64,000 nucleotides of DNA from the NCBI GenBank assembly GCA_015680685.1, contig MNCI01035121.1, positions 216,167-280,166 on the forward strand, in the 5' to 3' direction. Shown here piece after piece: positions 36,920-47,710 of this stretch. This DNA comes from Gnetum montanum (lineage: Eukaryota > Streptophyta > Gnetopsida > Gnetales > Gnetaceae). A program made the translations under genes and the position numbers. Positions within the stretch are counted from its first letter, which is position 1, and each line of letters begins with the position of its first letter. The notes under the pieces were generated by a model. That model saw nothing but the letters and a program-made list of their open reading frames with translations, was not told the origin of the DNA and did not search any database.

Positions 36920-38760
36920 GGTGTCTCAAATCTTAAACTAAGGATTTTAGATGATCCAAAGCTTGATAGAAGAGGTGAAGTGACTCAAAATCCACCTCCT
37001 TCAAAACTATTAAAGTGGTGGACTTCCACCAAGATGACCCTATAAGTCCTATAGTCCCACCTCTAACTCTTCTAGCTAGAATCTTGCAACCTCAATTCAC
37101 CAAATAAAATAGTGAGGGAGGCCCCAATGCATACCTAATCATGTTTAGGTTAGAGTGCCTACTATTGCAAGCATGGTTTCATGCCATAATGCACGTGTTT
37201 GCCATGCCACTGATTGGAAAAACATTAGATTGGTACCATGCACTACCTAGAAGCTCTCTTTCCTCTTTGGAGGACCTCTTGAGCCAATTCATAACATGCT
37301 TCAAATACAACTTGAAGTTGAAGGAAACCTTAGACCAACTAATGCAAGTCAAGCCTGTGCAGAAGTTCATTTAATGTTGGAGTGCTTTACTAAATGAAAT
37401 ATGAGAGCCGATAGCTAAAGCACATATCTTGGCCATTTTTAATGGTATAGTTAATGACTATATAAGGTCAAAACTATATTACTTGGGCCCACAATCCTTG
37501 AGTTAAGCTTTTGCTAAAACCAAAAGCATAGAAGACGTGGTAGAAGCTAGCAAGGACATGGTCTATGTGGCCTACAAGAACTAGCATGCAAGGAGAGACA
37601 AAGATAAGGGAAAGTAAAATGCAATGATGACAACTATAGCTAAGGAAGCCAAAGCAACCAAGTAGGGGTAGACGGCTAGGTAGCCCAAAGCCTTGGCTAA
37701 CAACAAAGTTATCAACTCTAGTGCTAAGGTAAACAACTAGCCTACATCCTTGGTGGCCATAACATAAGTTGTTTAAAGGCAAAAATTTGATCACAAGGAT
37801 TACTCTAGGTATACCCTATTGCCACTAAAGCCTTCAGATCTACTAGATTAACTACTAAAAGCTGGACACATCCAATATAAAAAAATGTCTGAGGATGCTC
37901 ACAAAAAGCATGATAGATACTATGAGCTGTTGGGAAATCCCGCTTTGGTAGCATCAAACAATCCCTCTATCCCAAGACACTTTAGGCTAGACCAATTTTA
38001 CCATTACCATCGATTTTCTAGCCATAGCATGTACTTTTGTCTAGCTTTGCAAGACAACTTGTAAAGGATGATTGATAGAGGTGAGCTAGTGCTTAACACT
38101 ACAATCCTAATCAAGCTATAGAACTAGTCCATGAGCATGTACAATGACCCTCTAAACATAGATGATGCTAGCTATGTCATAAATGCTATCAGTATTGATG
38201 ATAATTCAAAATCGGTGTAGTAGCGATTCATGGTCCAGGTGCCCTCTGGTAGTGTAAGAGTCCCCTTGGTCCCCATGGGTTTGAGGCCCCTTTTCATTAT
38301 TAGAGAACCACCTCAAGCATTCATAACACCCTTCATAGTTAGGGTCCCCTTGTAGGTTTCATCAACAATAATCGTTCAGCTACCCTTTGTCGTCAGAGGA
38401 CCACAATGTGCTAGCCCCTCACATGTCCAAATCCCAGTAGTAGCTAATGCATCAATCCCTTTCTTTCCAAGGGCCAACCTCATTGGCAACATTAGTAAGT
38501 GCTTGAGGTGGAAACACATGAGACCCAACAAGCATATTGTAGAGAAAATGATTAGGAAATATTAAGACCAAAGAGTGTTGGATCCACCAAAACTAGTTCC
38601 TATATCTATAGTCCCTATACCCAAAACAACTAAAGAAGCCACAATGAGCAAATCACAAGGGAGCACTGAGGCCCCTAAGCAAGCCAAGCAAACAAAGCCT
38701 AAGTCACCTCCATGAGAAATCTATCTCTTAGGCCACATGAAAAAAGTTAAGGCCAAAAAA
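36920..38760 (+). pseudogene. gag of Tat element, decayed
   Basis: The capsid region includes HVFAMPLIGKTLDWYHALPR and SLEDLLSQFITCFKYNLKL (open 37141-37374), the Ty3/gypsy gag pattern (FPxSLxGxAxxWYxxLP, then LxxxFxxxF), then AHILAIFNGIV. About 600 bp on, FYHYHRFSSHSMYFCLALQDNL followed by MIDRGELV (38000-38090) matches the Tat-specific CxxHxxxGHxTxxCxxLKxxIExLI segment. A basic, Pro/Lys-rich tail follows. Copy 2 at 60640-62150 has the same order, which confirms the reading. There are many stops. Confidence 0.75.
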
Positions 38761-38799
38761 ACTACAAATAATGGTAAGGACTTTGTTGATGCATTAGCT

Positions 38800-39690
38800 T
38801 AGGTCAAACAAGCACTCAAATAGAAAAATACAACATTAAGCTTGTATGACTTGATCATGAGCTCATCTACCCACTACAAAGCACTAGTGTAGATGTTTAC
38901 CTCCATCCCTATTATGGAGGACATCCTTGTAGATGAGACCTCCATCCACGTAGTGATGCTACCCCTTGCATGATAGGAATCGAGTTTCACATCCCTAGAA
39001 TTTCATGATGAGGCAATCAAGGTCAGACTTGAGAGGGACAAGGTCATAATAACTTTTATGTTTATTACTATATGCATTGGGTAATGCAAGATTTGTAGAG
39101 TTCACGTCGATGACAAAGCAACAACAAACATAATACCATATACCATTGTGAATAAGCTAGGCCTCATAAATCAAATTAGGTCAACAAAAATTGCATGCTT
39201 GAAATCCTTCAATGGGTCACACGTCATTGTCAGGGGCATTGTTACTATAGCTTTTTTAGTAGGGGAGAAATTCCCCACCACTACCAAGTTCATTATCATA
39301 TAAGAGATGCTAGGCTTCAATTTGATATTAGAAAGACCTTGGCTAGCCCAATTACAAGCCATCTCCTCTCTAATTCATCAAGAGATCCACCTCCCATATG
39401 AAGGTGATGAAGTTATCATCCATGGTGATAATGCCACATCCTTAGCCATCAAAAACATGGACATGGAGCAAGGGTTGAAGGTTGAGTTTCCTGATGACAC
39501 ATACCTAGCAAAGAATGAGACTCATGAAGTAGATAAAATTGAAAGAATAGTATAAACTAATGACCTCCTAGAGGATGCCCTTTGACATAGCAAGTAAAGG
39601 TCAGGTGGATTATCAAATAGTACAAGCTAGAACCTATGTGCCTCCTAACCCACATTGGGTTAGGAACAACTGCATAACTAAGGTACCTCC
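38800..39690 (+). pseudogene. Aspartic protease of Tat element, decayed
   Basis: Motifs in order: VHVDDKATTNIIPYTIVNKLGL (active-site DNGSALN altered to DDKATTN), LKSFNGSHVIVRGIVTIAF, then GFNLILERPWLAQLQAISSL and IHQEIHLPYEGDE (open 39307-39555). Tat proteases read NLLLGRPWIHxxxAVPSSLHQ here. A tail to about 39690 (PFDIASKGQVDYQIVQARTY) is conserved in copy 2. The altered active site and stops mean it is inactive. Confidence 0.8.
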
Positions 39691-39699
39691 TTACTCCAA

Positions 39700-40005
39700 A
39701 ACACACTATGTGCCTACCTACTATTCACTTTTATGCACCTTGTATTTTACTTTTTATTTATGTTGCATTTGTTTTGCATTAGATTAGCATTGTGGTATGT
39801 TATTTATGCTTAGCTTGATTACTCAGATTATGCACCGGTTTGCTTAGTTTAGGCATTTGGTTACTTTGTTTATTCATTCATCTACCATGTGCATTTGCTT
39901 ATGCAGTTTACGCTTTTGTAGTTATCACTATGCATGAAAAACATAAAAAATGCATAAAAATCATTAAGGTGGAAAAATCACAAAAATAGAGATAGCTATA
40001 TGTGG
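39700..40005 (+). other. Start of the protease-RT spacer
   Basis: T-rich sequence with no coding signal. GT-containing donor-like sites (such as AAGGTACC near 39678) are present, but none stands out as the partner of the acceptor at 45650. Confidence 0.35.
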
Positions 40006-40620
40006 GTGAAATGGCCTAAAACTATCACTATTAATTCCATCGCTATAGCTCAAAATGGCTTTAAACTATCACTGTGGCCTAGAATGGCCTTAAACTGTTG
40101 TGATAGCCTGGAATGGTCTTAAACTAGCAATGCAGTTCCATTGTTGCAGACCAAATTGGCCTTAAACTATCACTATGGCCCAGAATTTTCATAAAGTATC
40201 ATCATGGCCTGGAATGGCCTTAAACTATCATTGCAGTCTAGAATGGCCTTAAACTAGCAACACCTAGCCTGGAATGGTTTTAAACTATCACTGTAGCCTG
40301 GAATGGCCTTAAAATAGCAATGCATGGCCTATAATGGCCTTAAATTATTTCCATGATTTCGAATGGCCTCAAACTATCACCATGGCCTGGAATGGCCTTA
40401 AACTACTATTGTGGCCCACCATGGCCTTAAACTAGGCAACTCCATAGCCGACTATGGCCTTAAAATAGTAACACATGGCTCAAAATGGCCAAAAACTAGC
40501 ATCAGCCCTTCCACTATGGCCATAAACTGGCATGGGTTCCATCAAGGCTTTAAACTAGCAATAGACTAGCTATGGCTCACAATGGCCCAGTATTGCTATA
40601 GCTCACAATGGCCCAGACTC
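40006..40620 (+). repeat. Minisatellite with TTAAACTAKCA core, about 18 units
   Basis: Degenerate units of about 32 bp follow ATGGCCTGGAATGGCC then TTAAACTATCAC. The array fills most of the space between protease and the 3' end of the antisense gene. A related array is at 49195-49500 and two units at 45466-45535. Confidence 0.8.
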
Positions 40621-40794
40621 ACATACTCATAGAAAATGCAATAAAATCATTCTATAGGGATAAAATTTTACACATTACACTTAGTAAATAATCATCCATA
40701 GGAAATGTAATATGAATATAGATACATAGCATGAATAGCATTGCATAGGAAAAATGTAGTAAAGATGCCCAATGGGAGGTACATCTAGTCATGC

Positions 40795-43700
40795 TCAACT
40801 ATTAGCACTAGGTGGGGGTGGAGGTTCTGCTTCCTCTATCGAGTCCCTAGGACTTGCAGCATTGCCTAGTACCTACCAAAACCATTAACAAATATGTATG
40901 ATTAGTAAGTAAGCATGCATTACATGAGGTAACTCAAAACATAAAAATCATAAAAAACTAATGTAGCAAAAACTAACCTAGAGGGTCTTGCGTTAATGAG
41001 TTCTGGAGGTAACTTTCCAAGGCTGGTCTCCAAGCAATGGAGGATTTTAACTTTAGAAAGTTGTGTCCAGTCTTCCTGGCCAAATTCAATAACCACAAGG
41101 GTCTTACCTTTATCCATGGTGGTCCATGTGGGTGGCTCCATGAAAAATGTAGTAGAAGAGGCCTCTCTAGAGGGAGTGATGATTTGTCTCATGGGAGAGT
41201 CACTCACGATCATACGAGGCATGAACAAGTCATTTGCCTACTTCCTGATGGTCACCTCAAGAAACATCTTGAGGTGATAGCATTCAATAGACTCTTCCTT
41301 GTACCATTGCTGGTATGTGTCATGCTCTTGCTTGTATTGATGCTTATGATTCTTTTGCATCTATTCCCACCGATAAGCCTTTGTGCTATAATTCTACTAG
41401 TCCTAATTCTTTTGAGTAAGCAAATCCATCTAGAGCTACTACTTTACCAACTCCCACATGGCCTCATTTTTACCTTTTAGAGTTATCCAATACCTAGCAA
41501 AATCAATCTTAGAGGTATGCTAGGTGCCATCTCCCTATGATCTAGCCTCTATGAAGTCATATTTGGATTGAAGATCCTTGATCTTCTCATCTTGGCTAGT
41601 CACCCTCTCTTGTAGTTCATGCATGTATTTCCATAGGTGCTCATTAGAGCACCTATAAACCCATAACAACTTTGCATAAGAAATTTTGCACTTATTAGAT
41701 GTATTGTACATGTGACGAGGCACCTAATAAACTTCCAATGGAAGGTTGTGTAGAGCATCCATTCTTGCCACCTTGCTAAGATCCTATTGCAGCTTAGGAC
41801 TTGTAAGCATACATCAATCAATCAATCTTAGCTGAAAAATAAACATTTAAGTAATAAGTAGGATAGCATAAAGTGGAATAGCACTACATGCATACCTAGC
41901 TTTGGGTCCACTTGTCTCAAGTAGTCCACCATGTTCTCAACAATGCCTTCCATGAAGGAAAGTTTATCTGGCATCTTTACCCATGGCTCCATGCAGTAAG
42001 TAGATGTAGGATTGTTGGTGGGAGTATTTGACACTACAATACAATGATGCAATTAGCACATGACCTAACATAGCTCAAGATACCAGAGTAAACAAGGGAA
42101 GACAAATGGTAATAAAAGTAGATTACCTAGCAAGCCCTCAAGCATGATTGCAGGGGGCTCACCTACCTATGTAGCATCAAAAAAAGTGTCAAAATCACCC
42201 TTGTCAAGGTGGAGCAACCCCTCCTCTTCTAATTGCTAGAGGACCTCTACCACCTCATAAAGCTCATCTCCATGAGCTACTTCTTCCTTAGCTTAAGGAG
42301 GTGCTTCTTGCAATGCTGCCTCAACCGTTGCTCTTATAGCCCTCTCTTCTTTTTCTCTAATTAGCACTTATACATGCATAGAACATCATTAGCTCATTAA
42401 CATTATATCATGAAAGAAACACAAAAAAATTAATATATACATAAATGCAACTAAGTCATTTAATAATATACACATACTAACCTGCAACATCCGCATGCAA
42501 GCTTTGTAGTTTGATGTGGATCTTTTTGCTACTTGGCTTTTTGATCTTAGGGGTAGCTTCCTCACGAGGAAAAAACCTCTTGATCTTGGCTTTAGATGGC
42601 CTATTCATGTCCTTGATGCCAACTGGAGGACCCTCACCCACACTATCACATGAATAATGCAAGTATCCCATAGGAACCTTGGTCATTACTGATAATGACT
42701 CATCTATCTCCTCTGGAGGGTCTTCTGCACATGTGCTCAAAACGATATGTTTGACCAATGGTTGGGATAGTTGCTCATGGTCCTACACCACCCATCATCC
42801 ATTATCTTGCATGACTAGAAGCTTTGCAAACCTTCACAGGTATCTTGCAAAGAATGCGAAGTAGATGTGGGACCTTACTTGGAGGTTGAATTGAAGCTGA
42901 GAAATCTCTACATGTAGACTAGTGGCTATGTACACTACCCAATTAAACCTCATAGCCTCTAGTAGCACCTCCTTCATCATCCATGCTTATTCCACCCCTA
43001 GGATCTTTCCTTGGGAAAGCAGGTTTGGAGAGGCACAAGCACAAAATAGAGGGTAGAGCTCTTGCACCTCATGCACCTACACATATTTCATTGATATGCC
43101 TTTGTGAGATCGAGTGACCCCCAACTAATCACTAATCTCCTCTTTGTGGTCCACCTTCCTATTGGCCTTATCAACAATCATTGGGCCATCAACAAGAATG
43201 CCAAAGAAATCAATGAAGAAGGCCTCACTAAGGTCTAGCACTACCATCATGCTGTGCACCTGGGTGAAAAACTTCTTGACATCGTTACTAAAGGAGCTAA
43301 TGATGGTAACCATTTTGGCCACTGGGATACTTAGGCTAAGGGCCAAGAATAGGTCCATTAACCCAACATTCATAAGTTAAGCTATCAGCATGTCTGGTGC
43401 TTTGTGGTATGGCTAGTACTGTGCATCTTCCACGTCCCTATATTTCATGATGAGGGTAGCCTCTATGTGACCTATGGTGACCATCATCACCTTGGCTGAG
43501 GTAACCATCACTAAAATATAAAGCAAAACAAGGTTAGCATTTCATCATGTAAATAAGGCAAATTAAAGGGCATATTTTCAAGCACATGAGCTAAAACATA
43601 GATATGTAAATGACATAAAAGGAGTACAAGATGGCAAGGGTGCTGCACCTCAGAGTTAATCACCACATATGACTTTGGGTGATGGAAGACATAGGTCTAA

Positions 43701-44799
43701 ATCACATCCCATCTACTCAATCATGGTTGCTCAAATGTTTATGCTAGACAAGAAAACCTCTAAGGGAGTGTAGGTTAAGGCCAAAGCATCTGGATCATCA
43801 TGCAGGCCATCTTCATCAACTTTGAACCTGGCAATCAACCATAGAAACATTAGTAATTTAACATGATCAAGTAGTGAAAAAAATTGCATAAGCCATAGAA
43901 TCACTTACCCTTTAACATAGTAGATGGTTCTAGGTGGGTTCTAGAATAGAGTATGCAATTGCTGCATGATAAAAAGGGTGTTGCTTATTATAACAAGAAA
44001 GCCCCATCATGCACCATACTTTGGATAACTACTAAACACCCCTAGGACCTCTTCTTGAGCCTCCTACCCCATCAATGTTAGTAGTTACCTCATTTGAGAC
44101 AGACTTTAGAATGCTTCAATTAGTGTTGGTAGCAATGTCTTGGTGATAACACTCACAAAATCAACCACCAAGTGTGACCACATGATTACACTGAACTACT
44201 ACAATAAGTACTCCAAGAGCTCCTGGGCTCCTAGCTAGAACCACACTACTTGATGATGCACCTACATATTTGACACAAGGGTGTTGGGGATAGGCTCACT
44301 CATGCAACAAAGGATGCCCATGAGCTCAACCATGATCAAAATGGGTTTCAGCAACACCCTGTAATCATCAAGTAATAAGCAAAGCATTAATACACACATA
44401 GATGCAAAATTTTGATATACATATTATAAATTACTAACATACATTAGCAAAAATGCCTAATTCTAAAAACACACCCTAGGGCTCCGTGGGTATAGAACAT
44501 CAACTAACTTGTTTGATGTGCTGCCACTTACTAGGGTACATCATCCTTTGTAGGATTAATATCACACATGATTAAGAAAATTTTTACTAACTCTGGAATA
44601 TCCCAGTGGAGAGCATAGTACCAAAAATAGATATTTTGACAAACACTTGTAGCAACTACACTTTCAACCTTCAACGTGTAGAGAGCGTAGTTTGAGATCA
44701 TGGCTGTGGAGAGTGTAGCCTTCACCCAATGTTGCATTCATCACACCGATCATGGCCCCTATGGCCATGCTGCGGAGTGCAATGCACAAGGCCCTAACC
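40795..44799 (-). pseudogene. Spliced antisense gene inside Tat element, product unknown
   Basis: Coding exons on the minus strand are separated by short GT-AG introns and keep one reading frame across at least five junctions. Read from the 5' side, recognisable stretches are CDINPTKDDVP, HGALG joined to VLLKPILIMVELMGIL, EEVLGVFSSYPKYGA, KVDEDGLHDDPDALALTYTP, a 1-kb exon with LFLALSLSIPVAKMVTIISS and FPREEATPKIKKPSSKK, an acidic exon (ELYEVVEVL), PWVKMPDKLSFMEGIVENMV, a coiled-coil stretch LQERVTSQDEKIKDLQSKYD, and a last exon ending EEAEPPPPPSANS and a stop at 40795-40797. It has about 26 in-frame stops in the clearest exons, so this copy is dead. I do not recognise the protein. It is either a captured host gene or an antisense extra ORF of Tat elements; those described in Grande and Retand are a possible parallel. 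Confidence 0.7.
40866..44474 (-). other. Intron set of the antisense gene
   Basis: Introns by plus coordinates, with donor and acceptor as read on the minus strand: 44359-44474 (GTGTGT...TTACAG), 43828-43908 (GTAAGT...TGCCAG), 43511-43648 (GTGCAG...TTTTAG), 42355-42481 (GTTAGT...TTAGAG), 42034-42126 (GTAATC...TTGTAG), 41832-41895 (GTATGC...TTTCAG), 40866-40977 (GTTAGT...ACTAG, or GGTAG at 40873). Sizes are 64-138 bp, normal for plant introns. Phases are 2, 2, 1, 1, 1, 1; the exons read through in one frame if a 4-bp slip in a GATT run near 41815 is allowed. The frame at the last junction is off by one, probably from an indel. Confidence 0.7.
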
Positions 44800-45260
44800 C
44801 TACATAGTGACAAAACCAAAAAATATATGAAAAAAATATATAAGCAAACCTCTCCCTGTTGCCACACCCTCCCTACCACCATGTCATGCCACAAATAGCA
44901 TGTAGCCATAACAACCACTACCATGGTAGGGTGCACAAGGTGGCACTACAAGACTATGCTCTTAGTAAATCCTAAAAGAAAAATAAAAAATAAACAAGAA
45001 AATGAAAGTAAGGGGAAGAGTGTAGTTAGTGTACCTAGCTAATGTAGATGACCTCCTCTCCTCCACAAGTACCTACGGCAAGTGGCTTAGTGCTCTCTCT
45101 CTCTCGACGACATTCACTAATCCTAGGTTAATGTGTGTACTCTAGCACATCATCTTCCCTAGGACTATTCTCTCCACTAGTGTCAAAGGCAAAAGCAACA
45201 GCAAGACTACACTCTCAATGTTGCATTAAAGGCAAAGAAAATGATAAATTACCATGGTAA
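44800..45260 (-). other. Possible 5' exons of the antisense gene
   Basis: A candidate intron at 44972-45034 (GTACAC...CTTTTAG with a long T-rich tract) is convincing. One at 44800-44849 (GTTTGC...TATGTAG) is only 50 bp, too short for a normal plant intron. The reading frame could not be followed here. The LTR motif GAGAGYRTAGT occurs at about 44610, 44679, 44707 and 45010. Confidence 0.35.
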
Positions 45261-45465
45261 AAGTGTGTTTATATACCCTCTTAGGATCATTTAATGATAC
45301 ACCAACCCAAGACTATGCTCATCACCAAATGCCTAGTGGGGAGCATAGTTAACCATATTGAGCCTAAAAAGATGATTTTTCGCTGGCCTACAAACATGCA
45401 AGTTAATTCTACTCCACAAGCATGATTGGCCCTCCTTGGAATGACATGTTTGATGTATCTATGGT

Positions 45466-45535
45466 CTACTAAGACTTAAAACTAGCATGCATATGGCCTG
45501 TTGAGGCCTAAAACTGGCACAAACATGTTTACCTT
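45466..45535 (+). repeat. Two units of the TTAAACTAGC-type repeat
   Basis: TAAAACTAGCATGC and GGCCTAAAACTGGCAC match the minisatellite core at 40006-40620 and lie on the other side of the antisense gene. Confidence 0.5.
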
Positions 45536-45630
45536 CCATAGGAAATTGTATACATGCTTAAGAAAATTTCATTGGATTGCTTTTTCTCATTCATGCATAT
45601 TAACTTTGTCAAAACAAGTGCCACTTGACG

Positions 45631-45650
45631 TTTTTTGGTTTATTTTGCAG
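45631..45650 (+). other. Splice acceptor before RT
   Basis: TTTTTTGGTTTATTTTGCAG ends at 45650, directly before the sequence that leads into RT. A long pyrimidine tract and CAG make it a strong plant acceptor. Ogre-type Tat elements are known to splice out an intron between protease and RT, and this is the expected place. Confidence 0.55.
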
Positions 45651-47330
45651 GAACATGACATGGCTATGTAAGAGTAAATCTCCTCACCCTTGATCCTCAT
45701 GGGGCCTTATGGCGATATCAAGTGATACATTGATCCTCATTGCCTAGACCTTGAGCCTATAGCCTACAATGAATACATAGCCTCTATAGAAGCAGCACTA
45801 TACTGGCCTGACCATCTAGTTAAGGCTCTTGACCTAGAGGTAGGGGATGTCACAGAGGATCCCCTTGTTGAAATCCTTGTGGAAACACATAGTGGCAAGG
45901 CAAGAATGCTAAAACTAAGCTCGTTGCTAGAACACCAACATGCTTAAGACATCACTAGAGTGCTTAATGATAACATCAAAGTGTTTGCATGATCATATGA
46001 GAACATATCAAGCTTAGATCCCTAGCTAATTGAGCATAACATCATCCTTGATCCCTACATCAAACCAATTAAACAAAAAGCGCACAAGGTTAGACTTGAG
46101 GTGGTGTTGGAAATCTGTGACAAGATCACCAAGCTTTACAAAGCTAGTTTCATCTAAGCTATTGACTATGCAAATTAGGTCTCCAACATTGTAGTTGTGC
46201 CCAAGAAAAATAGAAGTATATACATTTGCATAGACTTTTGAGACCTAAATAAGGAAACCATTAAAGATGACTTTCCATTGCCTAGTATCGATCAATTGAT
46301 CAATACCATTGTCAAACATGCCTTGTTGTCCTTCATGGATGGATTCTCGAGCTACAACTAGATTAGGATCAACCCTGAGCACCAGCTTAGTACAACCTTC
46401 ATGACCCCTTGGGGTACATTTTGCTACATAATGATTCCTTTTGGACTAAAGAATGCAGGAGCAACATACCAATGTGCAATGACATACATCTTTAGGGACT
46501 ACAAGCTTAGTTTACTCAATGACTACATAGATGATATTGTAGTTAAGTCCAAAGTGGTCCATAACCACAAAAATGACTTAGACTTAGTGCTTAAACATTG
46601 CCTAAAATACGAGCTTAGGTTAAACCCCAAGAAGTGAGTTTTTAGCATCAGAATAGGTAGGATGCTTGGCTTTGTAGTATCTAAAGTAGGTATACGTGTA
46701 GATCCCAACAAGGTTAAGGCCATAGCCAACTTAGTGTCATTGGCTATCCTTAAGGAGCTATGAGGGTTACAAGGTAGAATACTATTCATACATAGGTTTA
46801 TTGCCCAATTAACTGACAAGCTACAACCAATGCAACATTTTCTTAAGAAAGGAGCCCACTTCGAGTGGATAGCTCAATTTCAACAAGCATTCAACAACAT
46901 TAAGCAAGGGCTAGCACAACTACCTATGGTTCATCCTCTATAGGGAGATAAGCCTTTTTACATCTACATTTCCACTTCCAACATGTCCACCACTTCTTTA
47001 CTTACCAAAAGCAAGATGATGGTGTAGAGGTCCTAGTATAGTATCTATGTCATGCATTAGTAGCCCATGAAACAAGATACAACAACATGGAGAAGTATTG
47101 CCTTACCCTAGCCTTCTTAGTAAAGAAGCGAAGGCATTACCTCTTCTGTAGCCATGTTAACATCATTTGCAAGAACAACATAATCCAATCTATAACAACA
47201 AATATCTATGAAAGTAGATGCATTACATGGTGGAAAGTAATAATAATGGAGTTTGACTTACATTAAGTCATGCAAACTTTAAGAAAAGGTTAAGCAATAG
47301 TCGCACAACTCATAGCTTCACCAGTAGAAG
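45651..47330 (+). pseudogene. Reverse transcriptase and RNase H of Tat element, decayed
   Basis: RT motifs in order: VVVPKKNRSIYICIDFXDLN, then KDDFPLPSID, ALLSFMDGFSSYN (first catalytic Asp), TPWGTFCYIMIPFGLKNAGATYQ, NDYIDDIVVKSK (YxDD, intact; 46401-46637 open), LRLNPKK and GRMLGFVVSKVGI. RNase H continues with PFYIYISTSN, ALVAHETRYNNMEKYCLTLAFLVKKRRHYL. Upstream, ILDPYIKPIKQKAHK is the usual lead-in. Stops occur about every 50-100 codons, so no protein could be made. Confidence 0.85.
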
Positions 47331-47399
47331 ATCAAGCTACCATAGACCCTGAGTTGCTAGACAACCATGTTAGCAGTATTAGCCAAGTGCCTAACAACT

Positions 47400-47710
47400 G
47401 TGAGGCACTCCTACATTTTGATGAAGCTTCAACCTCTTGAGGGGGTAGTGCGACTACTATTATCATGTTTCCCTCTAGGAAGATCTGACCCTTCACATAT
47501 CATTTCACATTTCCTTATGCCAACAACATGGCAGAGTATGAAGGTCTCCTCCAAGGCATCCTTGCAGCACGTGACCTAAAAATACAACACATAGTGATCT
47601 GAGGTGATTTACAAATAGTGGTCAATCAAGTAGCAAAGGTTTATGCCTATAAACCACAACATTTATAGCCTTATTGTGACCTAGGAAAACACCTACTCCA
47701 ACACTTTGTA
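47400..47710 (+). pseudogene. Second (archaeal-type) RNase H of Tat element
   Basis: A second RNase H follows the first: LHFDEASTS (Asp), then FPYANNMAEYEGLLQGILAA (Glu in NNxAEYEAL) and GDLQIVVNQVAKVYAYK (Asp in GDSQLVVNQV). Dual RNase H domains mark the Tat branch of plant Ty3/gypsy. Two stops interrupt it. Confidence 0.8.

Noticed and set aside
41037-41480. 147-residue plus-strand open frame
   Set aside because: It is the shadow of the long minus-strand exon 40978-41831; its composition (Leu/His runs) is not protein-like.
44664-44936. 90-residue minus-strand open frame
   Set aside because: It is in a different frame from the exon that continues downstream and crosses a possible intron; Val/Met-rich with no domain.
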